DNA of 64,000 nt from Nocardia asiatica NBRC 100129 (lineage in GTDB: Bacteria; Actinomycetota; Actinomycetes; Mycobacteriales; Mycobacteriaceae), in contig NZ_BAFS01000070.1 of assembly GCF_000308415.1 (NCBI RefSeq), positions 22,193 through 86,192 on the forward strand, in the 5' to 3' direction. The position numbers were made by a program, and so were the translations under genes. This document shows, piece after piece, positions 35,370-44,626 of this stretch. Below the pieces are notes generated by a model. It saw only the letters and a program-made list of their open reading frames with translations, was not told the DNA's origin and ran no database searches. Numbering within the stretch: the first letter of the stretch is position 1; each line of letters begins with the position of its first letter.

Positions 35370-35774
35370 ATGACTTCGGGCGAGCAAACGGCGACGTCGT
35401 TCTACGCGGCGGTCGGTGGGGCGGAGACGTTCCAGCGGCTCGTCGCGACGTTCTATCGCGAGGTGGCCGCCGACGAGGTGCTGCGCCCGCTGTACCCGGA
35501 AGAGGATCTGGGCCCGGCGGAGCGTCGATTGCGGATGTTCCTGGAGCAGTATTGGGGCGGTCCGCGCACCTACTCCGACGAGCGCGGCCACCCGCGCCTG
35601 CGCATGCGGCACATGCCCTTCACCATCGGGCCGATCGAGCGTGACGCGTGGTTGCGGTGCATGCGGATCGCGGTCGCGGAGATCGAGCCGGAGACGCTGG
35701 ACGACGAGCACCGCAAGGCGCTGCTGGACTACCTGGAGATGGCGGCCAATTCTCTGGTGAACGCGCCCTTCTGA
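35370..35774 (+). CDS. glbO: Truncated haemoglobin GlbO
   Basis: A 134-residue group II (trHbO) globin: [40 protein letters not shown] with [20 protein letters not shown] (proximal His in RMRHMPF), and the WG8-type Trp in RDAWLRCM. It binds O2 and haem and may protect the electron transport chain. It is equivalent to Rv2470. ATG 35370 has AGAGGG upstream. Confidence 0.92.
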   Translation: MTSGEQTATSFYAAVGGAETFQRLVATFYREVAADEVLRPLYPEEDLGPAERRLRMFLEQYWGGPRTYSDERGHPRLRMRHMPFTIGPIERDAWLRCMRIAVAEIEPETLDDEHRKALLDYLEMAANSLVNAPF

Positions 35775-36003
35775 CAACGGGTTCGCACCCGGCGGATGGG
35801 TTCGCCGAAAATGTGTTTTCTACCGCGTTGTGGTCGCGGTGGATTCGCTGATGAACAACAGGTGACCTGAGCGTTGCCGCTGAGAGACGTGGCAGCGGGG
35901 ATGTTTTCGCTGCGGCAGGCAGCGGTGCTGGGTGTTTGCTCTCTGTTCGGAGTCGCGCATCGCCTGGAGGCTTTCACCACAGAACTTTGGCACTATTGCG
36001 GAT

Positions 36004-37608
36004 GTGAGTGATGCACCAGCCTTAACGGCGCCGGTGGATCGCACCATGCAACCGTGGTGGCGGTCGGCCGTGTTCTACCAGGTTTATCCGAGATCCTTCG
36101 CGGATTCGAGCGGAGACGGGATCGGCGATCTCGGCGGCGTCCGGGACAAACTCGGCTATCTCGAACTGCTCGGCGTCGACGCGTTGTGGATCTGCCCGGT
36201 GATGCGTTCGCCGATGGCCGACGGTGGCTACGACGTTGCCGATCCGCGCGACATCGATCAGCTCTTCGGCGGGCTCGCCGCGATGGACGCGCTGATCGCC
36301 GAAGCGCATGCCCGCCGGATCCGGGTCACGATGGACCTGGTGCCCAACCACACCAGCGACCGGCATCCGTGGTTCCTGACGGCGCTGGCGGCGGCGCCCG
36401 GCAGTCCGGAACGCGACCGGTACATCTTCCGCGACGGCCGCGGGCCGGGTGGCGCGGAGCCGCCCAACAACTGGCCGAGCATCTTCGGCGGACCCGCCTG
36501 GACCAGGATCACCGAACCCGACGGCACTCCCGGCCAGTGGTACCTGCACATCTTCGCCCGCGAGCAACCCGACCTGAACTGGAGCAACCCCGAGGTCGCC
36601 GCCGATTTCGAGCAAACCCTGCGATTCTGGCTCGACCGGGGCGTGGACGGTTTCCGGATCGATGTGGCCCACGGCATGGCCAAGCCCGACGGCCTGCCCG
36701 ACATGCCGGAGCTGAGCGTCTCGGCGCTGCTGGCGCACGACGACAGCGACCCGCGGTTCAACAATCCCGCTGTGCACGACATCCACCGCAGGATCCGCAA
36801 GGTGGTCGACGAGTATCCGGACGCGGTGACCATCGGCGAGGTGTGGGTGAACGACAACACCCGCTTCGGCGAGTACGTGCGGCCCGACGAACTGCACTTG
36901 GCCTTCAACTTCCGTCTCGCGGAATCCGCGTTCGACGCCGAAGCGGTGCGCGACGCGATCGACAACTCCCTCGCCGCCGTCGGACCGGTGTTCGCCGTGC
37001 CCACCTGGACGTTGTCCAACCACGACATCGAGCGCGAGGTCACCAGGTACGGCGGCGGCGCGCTCGGGGTCGCGCGGGCGCGGGCGATGTTCCTGCTGGA
37101 ACTGGCGCTGCCCGGCGCGGTCTTCCTCTACAACGGCTCCGAGCTGGGGCTGCCCAACGTCGACGACCTGCCCGATGAGGTGCTGCAGGACCCGGTGTGG
37201 GAGCGCTCCGGGCACACGCAGCGTGGCCGCGACGGCTGCCGGGTGCCGTTGCCGTGGGAAGGCGACGCGCCGCCGTTCGGATTCACCACCACAACCCCGT
37301 GGCTGCCGATCCCGCCCGATTGGGCGCCGCTGACCGTCGAAGCGCAACTGGAGGAGCTGGGCTCGACTTTGTCGCTGTATCGTCTGGCCATCGACCTGCG
37401 CTCGGTGCGGCCGGAGTTCGCGGGGGACCGGATCGAGTGGTACGGCAGCCCTCCGGGTTGTCTCGCGTTCCGCAGGCCGGGCGGACTGGTCTGCGTGCTC
37501 AACGCTTCGGACGCCCCGATCCAGCTACCGCCGGGGGACGTGCTGCTGGCCAGCGCGGCGGCCGAGGGCGGCCAGTTGCCGGCGAACGCGGCCGCCTGGC
37601 TGGTCTGA
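36004..37608 (+). CDS. aglA: Alpha-glucosidase, GH13 (AglA-like)
   Basis: A 534-residue GH13 enzyme. The catalytic residues are visible: nucleophile Asp in GFRIDVAHG near residue 220, acid/base Glu in TIGEVWVND near 278, and transition-state Asp in LSNHDIERE near 340; the N-terminal FYQVYPRSFADSSGDGIGDL is typical. It hydrolyses alpha-1,4 or alpha-1,6 glucosidic or maltose-type bonds in the cytoplasm. GTG 36004 lies 7 nt from a CACTAT -10-like hexamer, so the transcript may be leaderless. Equivalent to Rv2471. Confidence 0.9.
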   Translation: MSDAPALTAPVDRTMQPWWRSAVFYQVYPRSFADSSGDGIGDLGGVRDKLGYLELLGVDALWICPVMRSPMADGGYDVADPRDIDQLFGGLAAMDALIAEAHARRIRVTMDLVPNHTSDRHPWFLTALAAAPGSPERDRYIFRDGRGPGGAEPPNNWPSIFGGPAWTRITEPDGTPGQWYLHIFAREQPDLNWSNPEVAADFEQTLRFWLDRGVDGFRIDVAHGMAKPDGLPDMPELSVSALLAHDDSDPRFNNPAVHDIHRRIRKVVDEYPDAVTIGEVWVNDNTRFGEYVRPDELHLAFNFRLAESAFDAEAVRDAIDNSLAAVGPVFAVPTWTLSNHDIEREVTRYGGGALGVARARAMFLLELALPGAVFLYNGSELGLPNVDDLPDEVLQDPVWERSGHTQRGRDGCRVPLPWEGDAPPFGFTTTTPWLPIPPDWAPLTVEAQLEELGSTLSLYRLAIDLRSVRPEFAGDRIEWYGSPPGCLAFRRPGGLVCVLNASDAPIQLPPGDVLLASAAAEGGQLPANAAAWLV

Positions 37609-37699
37609 GGCACGCCGGAAGTCCCAGCTCGAGCCGGGTGGCGTCGACACGGACGGCGTCCCGGCTCGACCGGACGGAGAACTACTACAGAGCATCGTC

Positions 37700-37705
37700 T
37701 ACCTT
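37700..37705 (+). promoter_or_regulatory. -10 hexamer of a leaderless ctaJ transcript
   Basis: TACCTT lies exactly 6 nt before the GTG at 37712, the usual leaderless arrangement. No ribosome site is present. Confidence 0.45.
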
Positions 37706-37711
37706 TGACTC

Positions 37712-37990
37712 GTGAGCATTCTCGAGACAGTGCTGATCTTCGCCGGCATCCCGCTGGTGATCTACGGCGTGATCGCCGGATTGTCGTTCCTCGGTAAGCC
37801 ACTGCCTGGCGAGAAGCCGGTCCACTTCGCCCTCGGCCAGAAGTGGACCCAGCAGCCGGTGCTGTGGAGTGCCACTGAAGAGGTGATCGGCTCGGGTCAC
37901 CACTTTCCGGAAACGCCGCATGGACAGCATGCGGCCATCGAGTCCACCGAGGTGGAGCTGATCGGAGGACGGGCAAGTGGCAGGTTCTAA
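37712..37990 (+). CDS. ctaJ: aa3-type cytochrome oxidase small subunit CtaJ
   Basis: A 92-residue protein with one N-terminal transmembrane helix (VLIFAGIPLVIYGVIAGLSF) and a soluble C-terminal part (KPVHFALGQKWTQQPVLWSA). Size, helix and position before the DUF5130 gene match CtaJ (MSMEG_4693/Rv2468A), a subunit seen in mycobacterial III2-IV2 supercomplex structures. It overlaps the next gene by 14 bp. Confidence 0.75.
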   Translation: MSILETVLIFAGIPLVIYGVIAGLSFLGKPLPGEKPVHFALGQKWTQQPVLWSATEEVIGSGHHFPETPHGQHAAIESTEVELIGGRASGRF

Positions 37991-38441
37991 GTGGCCCGCG
38001 GTGGTCGAAGCCGATTTGCCGCACGGATACGCGATCACCAGTAGCGGGCGCGTCTCCGGCGTGCACGAGGCGGGCGACGTGTTCAAGGAAGCGCCGTTCG
38101 ACGACGAAGAGCGCCTCATCATGGACAACGTGCTCACCGAGGCGACCCGCGCGACCAAGGTGCGGTTCAACGTCTACATCGGCGATCTGGGCGCGGACCC
38201 GGCCGCGGGCGCGGACGCGATCTTCCCCGGCACGCCCGAGGCGGCGCACTCGGTGCTCATCGCCGTCTCGCCCGACGACAAGGCGATCGAGGTGCGCTCG
38301 GGCCGTGCGGTCGCCGACCGCGCGAACGATCGCGTCTGCCAGCTCGGCGTCACCGCCGCGCTCAGCTCGTTCCGGCAGGGTCAGCTGATCGACGGTCTGG
38401 TCTCCGCCGTTCGCGTGATGGCCGCGGCCATCGGAAGGTAG
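37977..38441 (+). CDS. DUF5130 protein (Rv2468c-like)
   Basis: A 154-residue protein from GTG 37977: DDEERLIMDNVLTEATRATK, VRFNVYIGDLGADPAAGADA, VLIAVSPDDKAIEVRSGRAV and a C-terminal helix. It resembles the TPM-like fold of DUF5130 and is conserved next to ctaJ and pepN. Function unknown; the overlap with ctaJ suggests a link to the respiratory chain or envelope. Confidence 0.8.
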   Translation: MAGSKWPAVVEADLPHGYAITSSGRVSGVHEAGDVFKEAPFDDEERLIMDNVLTEATRATKVRFNVYIGDLGADPAAGADAIFPGTPEAAHSVLIAVSPDDKAIEVRSGRAVADRANDRVCQLGVTAALSSFRQGQLIDGLVSAVRVMAAAIGR

Positions 38442-38457
38442 TTCTCGCTGTCGTAGT

Positions 38458-38494
38458 CCGGCGCGTCCACCCGATCACCGGGTGGACGCGCCGG
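38458..38494. terminator. Bidirectional terminator between DUF5130 and pepN
   Basis: A perfect 16-bp stem (38458-38473 with 38479-38494) and 5-nt loop between convergent genes. Confidence 0.88.
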
Positions 38495-38500
38495 TTTCGT

Positions 38501-41083
38501 TCACGGCTGGGCGTCGAAGGCGCGGGCGCGCAGCGAGCGTTCGATGCCCGCCTTGCCTTCACTGACCAGGCGGCGCAGTGCCGGGGGGTGGTCGCCGGCG
38601 AGGAACTTGTCGGCGACGGCCACCGCGTCCTCGCTGATCGCCCAGTGCGGGTAGAGCCCGACCACCACGGTCTGGGCCACCTCGCTGGAGCGTCGCTCCC
38701 AGACGCCGGGGACCTCGGCGAAATACCGTTCCAGGTAGGGGGTGAGCAGCTCGCCCTGCCCGGCGGGCGCGAAGCCGGCGACGAGGGAGCGGGCGGTGAT
38801 GTTCGGCACCGAGTCGTCGCCCATCACCGTCGCCCACGCCTGTTCCTTCACCTCGGCGATCGGACGCGCCGTCGCGGCGGCGGCCGCTTGCCGCTTGCCC
38901 GCGGCGGTGGAGTCGTTGGACAGCTCTTGATCGATGACCGGCGTGTCCAGCCCGTCGGCATCGATCTCGCCCGCCGCGGCGAGCGCGGCGACCAGCCGCC
39001 ACCGCAGGTCGGTGTCGACCGCCAGGCCGGGCAGCCCGACCTTCGCCGGATCGCCGTCGAGCAGTTCGCGCAGCACCTCGGTGTGCCAGGCCGACAGCTT
39101 CGCGCCGGTCAGCGCGTTGACGAAGGCCAGCTGGTGGTCGGAGCCCGGCTCGGCCTCGCGCGCCAGCTCCAGCAGCCGGTTCGCGTATTCCGGCCAGCCG
39201 GTGGTGGTGGCCCACTCCGGATCGGCGTAGCTGCCCAGCGCGGTGTTGGCTTGCATCAGCAGCCGCTGCACCACGCCGATCTCGCTCTCGGCGCCGACGC
39301 CGCGTTCGACCAGCGCGACGAAGTCGCGCGCGCGGAACTCGGCCTGGCGGGTCATCTCCCAGGCCGCCGACCAGGCCAGCGTGCGCGGCAGCGGCTCCGC
39401 GATGTCGGCGATGCGGTTGACCAGCACGTCCAGCGAATCGGCGTCCAGCCGGATCGAGCAGTAGGTGAGGTCGTCGTCGTTGACCAGCACGAACTTGCCG
39501 CGCGGCACGCCGACCAGCGCGGGCACCTCGGTACGTTCGGCGGCGTCGAGGTCGAGCTCCACGCGCTCGGTGCGCACCAGCTTTCCGTCCTGGTCGTCGT
39601 ACACGCCGATGGCCAGCCGGTGCACGCGCCGCTCACCCGCGCCCGGTTGCGCGCCCTCCTGCACCACCGCGAACGAGCTGAACCGCCCGTCGGCGTCCAC
39701 CTCGAAGTCCGGGCGCAGGATGTTCAGTCCGGTGGTCTTGAGCCACTGCGCGCCCCAGGTGGACAGGTCGCGCCCGGACGACTTCTCCAGCGCCGACAAC
39801 AGGTCGTCGAAGGTGGCGTTGCCGTAGGCGTGCTCGGCGAAGTAGGCGCGCAGACCGGCCAGGAACGGCTCCAGACCGACGTAGGCCACGAGCTGTTTCA
39901 GCACGCTGGCGCCCTTGGCGTAGGTGATGCCGTCGAAGTTCACCTCGACGGCGGCGAGGTCGGGGATGTCGGCGGCGATCGGGTGGGTGGAGGGCAGCTG
40001 GTCCTGCCGGTAGGCCCAGGATTTCTCGACGTTCGCGAACGTGGTCCACGCGTTGGTGTACTCGGTGGCCTCGGACTGGCACAGCACCGAGGCGAAGGTG
40101 GCGAACGACTCGTTCAGCCACAGGTCGTCCCACCATTTCATGGTGACCAGGTCGCCGAACCACATGTGCGCCATCTCGTGCAGCACGGTCTCGGCGCGGC
40201 GCTCGTAGGACGCCCGGGTGACCTTGGAGCGGAAGACGTAGTCCTCGAGGAAGGTCACCGCGCCCGCGTTCTCCATCGCGCCCGCGTTGAACTCGGGGAC
40301 GAACAGCTGGTCGTACTTGCCGAACGCGTACGGGACGCCGAAGTTGCGGTGGTAGAAGCCGAAACCCTGCTTGGTCTCGGTGAACAGCCGCTCGGCGTCC
40401 ATGTGCTCGGCCAGCGAGGCGCGGCAGTAGATGCCCAGCGGGATGCTGCCGTGCTCGTCGGTGTACACATCGGTCCACTGGGCGTACGGACCGGCGACGA
40501 GCGCGACCAGGTAGGTGCTCATTCGCGCGGTGGTACGGAAGACGTGCTTTCCGGGCTCCGCGGCGAGCGTCTGCACGACGGCGCCGTTGGAGACGACCAC
40601 CCAGTCTTCGGGCGCGGTGACGGCGATGTCGAAGGTGGCTTTGAGGTCCGGCTGGTCGAAGCAGGCGAACATCCGCTTGGCGTCGGCGGTCTCGAACTGG
40701 GAGTACAGGTATACCGCGTCGTCGGCGGGGTCGACGAACCGGTGCAGGCCCTCACCGGTGTGCGAGTACTCGCAGTCGGCCTCCACCACCAGTTCGTTGC
40801 GCTCGGCCAGGTCGGTCAGGGCGATACCGGTCGACTCGTCGTAGCCGGACACGTCCACGGCGGCGCCGTTGAGTACCGCCGAGCGCACGCCGCGCGCGAC
40901 GATGTCGATGAACGTGCTCGCGCCGGGCGTCGCGGTGAAGGTCACCGTGCTGCGGGAGAAGAAGGTCTGCTCGCCCGGTTTGCCCGCACCGTCGGTCAGA
41001 TCCAGCTCGACGCGGTAGTTCTCGACCGCCACCGTCGCGGCGCGTTCGATCGCCTGGTCGCGAGTGAGATTGGGTGCGGACAT
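38501..41083 (-). CDS. pepN: Aminopeptidase N
   Basis: An 860-residue M1 metallopeptidase. The exopeptidase motif GAMEN lies near residue 268-272 and the zinc site HEMAH near 301-305, followed by WWDDLWLNESFA with the third zinc ligand. The long C-terminal helical domain is complete. MSAPNLTRDQ at 41083 has AAGGAG upstream. It removes N-terminal residues from peptides in the cytosol. Equivalent to Rv2467. Confidence 0.94.
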   Translation of the reverse strand: MSAPNLTRDQAIERAATVAVENYRVELDLTDGAGKPGEQTFFSRSTVTFTATPGASTFIDIVARGVRSAVLNGAAVDVSGYDESTGIALTDLAERNELVVEADCEYSHTGEGLHRFVDPADDAVYLYSQFETADAKRMFACFDQPDLKATFDIAVTAPEDWVVVSNGAVVQTLAAEPGKHVFRTTARMSTYLVALVAGPYAQWTDVYTDEHGSIPLGIYCRASLAEHMDAERLFTETKQGFGFYHRNFGVPYAFGKYDQLFVPEFNAGAMENAGAVTFLEDYVFRSKVTRASYERRAETVLHEMAHMWFGDLVTMKWWDDLWLNESFATFASVLCQSEATEYTNAWTTFANVEKSWAYRQDQLPSTHPIAADIPDLAAVEVNFDGITYAKGASVLKQLVAYVGLEPFLAGLRAYFAEHAYGNATFDDLLSALEKSSGRDLSTWGAQWLKTTGLNILRPDFEVDADGRFSSFAVVQEGAQPGAGERRVHRLAIGVYDDQDGKLVRTERVELDLDAAERTEVPALVGVPRGKFVLVNDDDLTYCSIRLDADSLDVLVNRIADIAEPLPRTLAWSAAWEMTRQAEFRARDFVALVERGVGAESEIGVVQRLLMQANTALGSYADPEWATTTGWPEYANRLLELAREAEPGSDHQLAFVNALTGAKLSAWHTEVLRELLDGDPAKVGLPGLAVDTDLRWRLVAALAAAGEIDADGLDTPVIDQELSNDSTAAGKRQAAAAATARPIAEVKEQAWATVMGDDSVPNITARSLVAGFAPAGQGELLTPYLERYFAEVPGVWERRSSEVAQTVVVGLYPHWAISEDAVAVADKFLAGDHPPALRRLVSEGKAGIERSLRARAFDAQP

Positions 41084-41291
41084 TTGGCTCCTTCGTGGTC
41101 GAAGAACTGGCACGGGCGCAATCCACAATGCCACCTCGGTGGCCCAGGCCGCGCGGGACTTTCCCGACCAACCCTAGTGACACCGGCCCCTTGTGCGGCG
41201 GGACATCGGCGGCGCGACGGCCGCGCTCCAGGGGCGGCGGTATTGTGCCTGTGCAGCGCAGGTTCACCACCACGGATTCGGAGGCTCGACG

Positions 41292-42128
41292 TTGAAGCAT
41301 GTGCACGCCGGGAAGGTGCGTGACCTGTACGAGGACGGCGACACGCTGCTGTTGGTCGCGTCCGACCGGGTGTCGGTGTACGACGTGGTGCTGCCGACGC
41401 CGATCCCGGACAAGGGCGCGCTGCTGACGCAGTTGTCGAACTGGTGGTTCGAGTACTTCACCGACGTGCCGAACCACGTGGTCTCCGCCACCGACGTGCC
41501 CGCCGAGTTCGCCGGCAGCGGCATCCGGGTCAAGCCGCTGAAGATGGTGCAGGTGGAATGCATCGCGCGCGGGTACCTGACCGGGTCCGGGCTGGTGGAG
41601 TACCGGCGCACCGGCTCGGTCTCCGGGGTCGCGTTGCCGCCGGGGCTGCGCGAGGGCGACAAGCTGCCGGAGCCGATCTTCACCCCGACCACCAAAGCCT
41701 CCGCCGGGCACGACGAGTCGATCACCTTCGCGGACGTGGTGAACCAGGAGGGGCGCGAGGTCGCCGAGCGGCTGCGCGAGCTGACCCTGCACCTCTACAC
41801 CCGCGGCGCGGCGCACGCCGCCGAACGCGGCGTCATCGTCGCCGACACCAAGGTGGAATTCGGCTGGGACGGCGACGTTCTCACGCTCGGTGACGAAGTG
41901 CTCACCTCGGATTCCTCGCGGTTCTGGCCCGCCGACGAGTGGGAGCCGGGCCGTGCGCAGCGCTCGTTCGACAAGCAGTTCGTCCGCGACTGGGCCACCT
42001 CGACCGGCTGGGACAAGGAGCCGCCCGGCCCGGAGATCCCGGCGGACGTGGTAGCGGCGACCCGCCAGAAGTACGTGGAAGCCTACGAGCTCATCACCGG
42101 CCGGACCTGGACGGGCGGGTCGAGCTAG
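41292..42128 (+). CDS. purC: SAICAR synthase
   Basis: A 278-residue enzyme joining aspartate to CAIR in purine synthesis: KHVHAGKVRDLYEDGDTLLL, VASDRVSVYDVVLPTPIPDK, VECIARGYLTGSGLVEYRRT and IVADTKVEFGWDGD with DEVLTSDSSRFW. The TTG start at 41292 is decided by GGAGG 7 nt upstream. It stands between pepN and a NUDIX gene. Mycobacterium keeps purC elsewhere, so this is a rearranged or inserted position relative to the Rv2478c-Rv2464c order. Confidence 0.93.
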   Translation: MKHVHAGKVRDLYEDGDTLLLVASDRVSVYDVVLPTPIPDKGALLTQLSNWWFEYFTDVPNHVVSATDVPAEFAGSGIRVKPLKMVQVECIARGYLTGSGLVEYRRTGSVSGVALPPGLREGDKLPEPIFTPTTKASAGHDESITFADVVNQEGREVAERLRELTLHLYTRGAAHAAERGVIVADTKVEFGWDGDVLTLGDEVLTSDSSRFWPADEWEPGRAQRSFDKQFVRDWATSTGWDKEPPGPEIPADVVAATRQKYVEAYELITGRTWTGGSS

Positions 42129-42131
42129 CGG

Positions 42132-42614
42132 TCAGCCCGGCAGACGCTCGGCCAGGCGGTCCAGGCAGGGCCGCTGGCCCGCGACCAGCTTGTCGCGTGC
42201 GGCGGCCGCGTCGAACCATTCGGCGCGATCGATCTCCGGGAACTCCGCCAACCGCCCGGAGCGCGGCGGCCACTCCAGCTGGAACGTTCCCGGCACGATC
42301 GCGGCCGGGTCGAGATCGCCCTCCACGGCCCATACCGTGAGGGTCTTCTTGCCCGCGCCGCTGCCGTAACGCACTTCGCCCAGCGGCAGCCATGCGCCGT
42401 CCGGAACCGGCAGTCCCAGTTCCTCGGTGAACTCCCGGCTCGCCGCCAGACGGGCGTCCTCGGTCTCCGGCTCGTACTCGCCCTTCGGAATCGACCAGGC
42501 TCCCAGATCTTTTCGGGCCCAGAACGGCCCGCCCATGTGCCCGAGCAATACCTCGACGGCGCCGTTCGGGTTCCGGCGGAAGAGGAGCACTCCCGCACTG
42601 TGTTTGCCTGCCAC
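42132..42614 (-). CDS. NUDIX hydrolase
   Basis: A 160-residue protein with a NUDIX box (GEYEPETEDARLAASREFTE, ELG) following WARKDLGAWSIPKG. The first loop is one residue longer than the strict Gx5E pattern. The family hydrolyses nucleoside diphosphate derivatives; the substrate cannot be told. GTG 42614 starts the conserved VAGKHSAGVLLFRR. It converges on purC. Confidence 0.82.
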   Translation of the reverse strand: MAGKHSAGVLLFRRNPNGAVEVLLGHMGGPFWARKDLGAWSIPKGEYEPETEDARLAASREFTEELGLPVPDGAWLPLGEVRYGSGAGKKTLTVWAVEGDLDPAAIVPGTFQLEWPPRSGRLAEFPEIDRAEWFDAAAARDKLVAGQRPCLDRLAERLPG

Positions 42615-42834
42615 ACCGCGTAGTCTGCCCGCTCGCGATCGGCCGGATGTTCTCGCCCGCTCGTGACCGGCGCGTCGCCCGAGCGGGCCACCCGGCATGA
42701 ATCCCACCGCCGCTGATCTACTGGGCCCGTACCGCGGCGACGCCCGGGTCGAGGCGACACTGCCGGTCGTCGCGCGCGAGCGCGGGCAGCCGTGCCGAGC
42801 GGTCCGGCTCGCACGCCACGGACCATAGGCGCGT

Positions 42835-42853
42835 GCGGGCTTTCGGAGCCCGC
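42835..42853 (-). terminator. Terminator of the sigma-factor operon
   Basis: A 7-bp stem GCGGGCT/AGCCCGC with a 5-nt loop, ending directly at the sigma-factor stop codon. Confidence 0.4.
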
Positions 42854-44119
42854 CTACCCGGCGAGATTCGCGCGAGCATCGTGGCGTAGCCGTGCCGCGC
42901 GAATCGTGAGGTAGTCGCGCTCGGGGACGCTCGTCGTCCGGGCGGCGGCCTTGGTGTAGCAAAGGACGGCCGCGTCGAGGTCGCCGCCCATTTCGTGCAG
43001 GTGGCCGCGGACGGCGTCGAGCCGGTGGCTGCCCGCCAGCCGGTCGTCGAGAGCCTCGGCCAGCGCGAGCCCGGCTCGCGGCCCCGCCACCATCGCGGTC
43101 GCCACCGCACGGTTGAGCCGAACCATCGGATTGTCCGAGAGCCGTTCGAGCCGGTCGTACAGCGCCAGGATCTTGGGCCACTCGGTGTCCTCCGAGCGCG
43201 CCGCCTGCGCGTGCAGAACCGCTATGGCTGCCTGGATCTGATAGGGCCCGCGCAAACCGTGTGCCAGCGTGCCGGTGACCAGGGTGGTCCCTTCGGTGAT
43301 CAGCGCCCGATCCCACAGCGCGCGGTTCTGTTCGGCCAACGGGACGAGTTCGCCGTGCGCGCCGGTGCGCGCCGCGCGACGGGCGTCGGTGAGCAGCATC
43401 AGCGCGAACAACCCGGTGACCTCGGTGTCCCCCGGCAGCAACCGATGCACCGCCCTGGCGAGCCGGATCGCCTCGTCGGACAGATCCGTCCGCTGCAACG
43501 TCTGCCCCGAGCTGCTGGTGTGGCCTTCGCTGAAGATCAGGTACAGCACGTGCAGGACCGCGCCGAGCCGCTCACGCCACTGCTCGTCGTCCTGCCGCGC
43601 GAACGGGCGCTCGACGGTGGCCAGCTTCTTCTTCGCCCGGGTGATCCGTTGCGCCATGGTGGCTTCCGGCAGGAGGAAGGCACGGGCGATCTGGTCGGTG
43701 CCGAGCCCGCCCACCGCACGCAATGTCAGGGCGATGGCGGCGGCCGGCGACAGCGCCGGGTGGCAGCACAGGAACAGCATGGTGAGCGTGTCGTCGTGGT
43801 CCACGGGGACGGCGTCGTTCACCTCGCGGTCGAAGGCGGTGGTCTCCCTGCGGCGCCTGGCCACCTCCGCGCGCACGGCGTCGGCCATGCGGCGCTGTGC
43901 GACCTGGATCAGCCAGGCGCGTGGGTTGTCCGGCAGCCCGCCGCGCGGCCACTGGGTCGCGGCCGCCAGCAGCGCTTCCTGCAGTGCGTCCTCGGCGGTG
44001 TCGAAGTCGCCGAACCGGCGGACGAGCGTTCCGAGGACCTGCGGCGCCAGTGTGCGCAGCAGGTCCTCGGTGCTCGCCGGGAGCGGTGTGTCGTCGGGCA
44101 CCGCACGCCGGTCGCTCAT
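42854..44119 (-). CDS. ECF42-like RNA polymerase sigma factor
   Basis: A 421-residue sigma factor: region 2 (LVRRFGDFDTAEDALQEALL, NPRAWLIQVAQRRMADAVRA), region 4 (LTLRAVGGLGTDQIARAFLL, EATMAQRITRAKKKL), then a long C-terminal helical DUF6596/TPR-like domain (VLYLIFSEGHTSSSGQTLQR). Group ECF42 sigma factors have this extension and are encoded with a DGPF/YCII protein, as here; the extension is thought to replace an anti-sigma factor. It overlaps the YCII gene by 4 bp. Confidence 0.88.
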   Translation of the reverse strand: MSDRRAVPDDTPLPASTEDLLRTLAPQVLGTLVRRFGDFDTAEDALQEALLAAATQWPRGGLPDNPRAWLIQVAQRRMADAVRAEVARRRRETTAFDREVNDAVPVDHDDTLTMLFLCCHPALSPAAAIALTLRAVGGLGTDQIARAFLLPEATMAQRITRAKKKLATVERPFARQDDEQWRERLGAVLHVLYLIFSEGHTSSSGQTLQRTDLSDEAIRLARAVHRLLPGDTEVTGLFALMLLTDARRAARTGAHGELVPLAEQNRALWDRALITEGTTLVTGTLAHGLRGPYQIQAAIAVLHAQAARSEDTEWPKILALYDRLERLSDNPMVRLNRAVATAMVAGPRAGLALAEALDDRLAGSHRLDAVRGHLHEMGGDLDAAVLCYTKAAARTTSVPERDYLTIRAARLRHDARANLAG

Positions 44120-44517
44120 TGCTCGGTGGCGGGGGCGCCCATCACCGCGCGAACTTCGATGTACTCGCCGATCGGTTTGCCGCCCGGTCCGGGTGCGGCG
44201 GAGGCCTGCGCGGCGATCTCGTAGGCCCGTTCGGGGCCGTCCACGTCGACGATCCAGTAGCCCGCCAGGAACTCCTTGGTCTCCGGGAAGGGCCCGTCGG
44301 TGACCACCGGCGCCGACCGGCCGTCCGAACTGACGATCCGCGCCTCGTCCGGCCCGGCCAACCCTTGCGCATCCACCAACTCGCCCGCCTCGGCAAGCTG
44401 CTCACCCAGTGCGCGCTGGAAGTCTATGTGGGCCTGGATCTCTTCCGGGGACCATTGGTCGATCGGTGTGTCGCAGTACGCGGTGGGACCGTGGGTCTTC
44501 AGCAGCATGAACTTCAT
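44116..44517 (-). CDS. YCII/DGPF-domain protein, partner of the ECF sigma factor
   Basis: A 133-residue protein with MKFMLLKTHG at the start and the defining TDGPFPETKEFLAGYWIVDV motif. GGAGAGG precedes ATG 44517. DGPF proteins are genetic partners and usually the target or sensor of ECF42 sigma factors; their chemistry is unsettled. Confidence 0.86.
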   Translation of the reverse strand: MKFMLLKTHGPTAYCDTPIDQWSPEEIQAHIDFQRALGEQLAEAGELVDAQGLAGPDEARIVSSDGRSAPVVTDGPFPETKEFLAGYWIVDVDGPERAYEIAAQASAAPGPGGKPIGEYIEVRAVMGAPATEQ

Positions 44518-44626
44518 GATTCGTTTCCTCTCCTCCGGCGTTCGGCCGCGTCGAGCGCCTCGGTGGCGCTCGCGAAGAGGTCGGAGCCCAGCGCGCGGAG
44601 TCGACATATCTTCTGAGTGATCTGCG

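Noticed and set aside
38588..41323. 911-codon plus-strand open frame
   Set aside because: Antisense to pepN, whose zinc motifs are intact; composition is that of a shadow frame.
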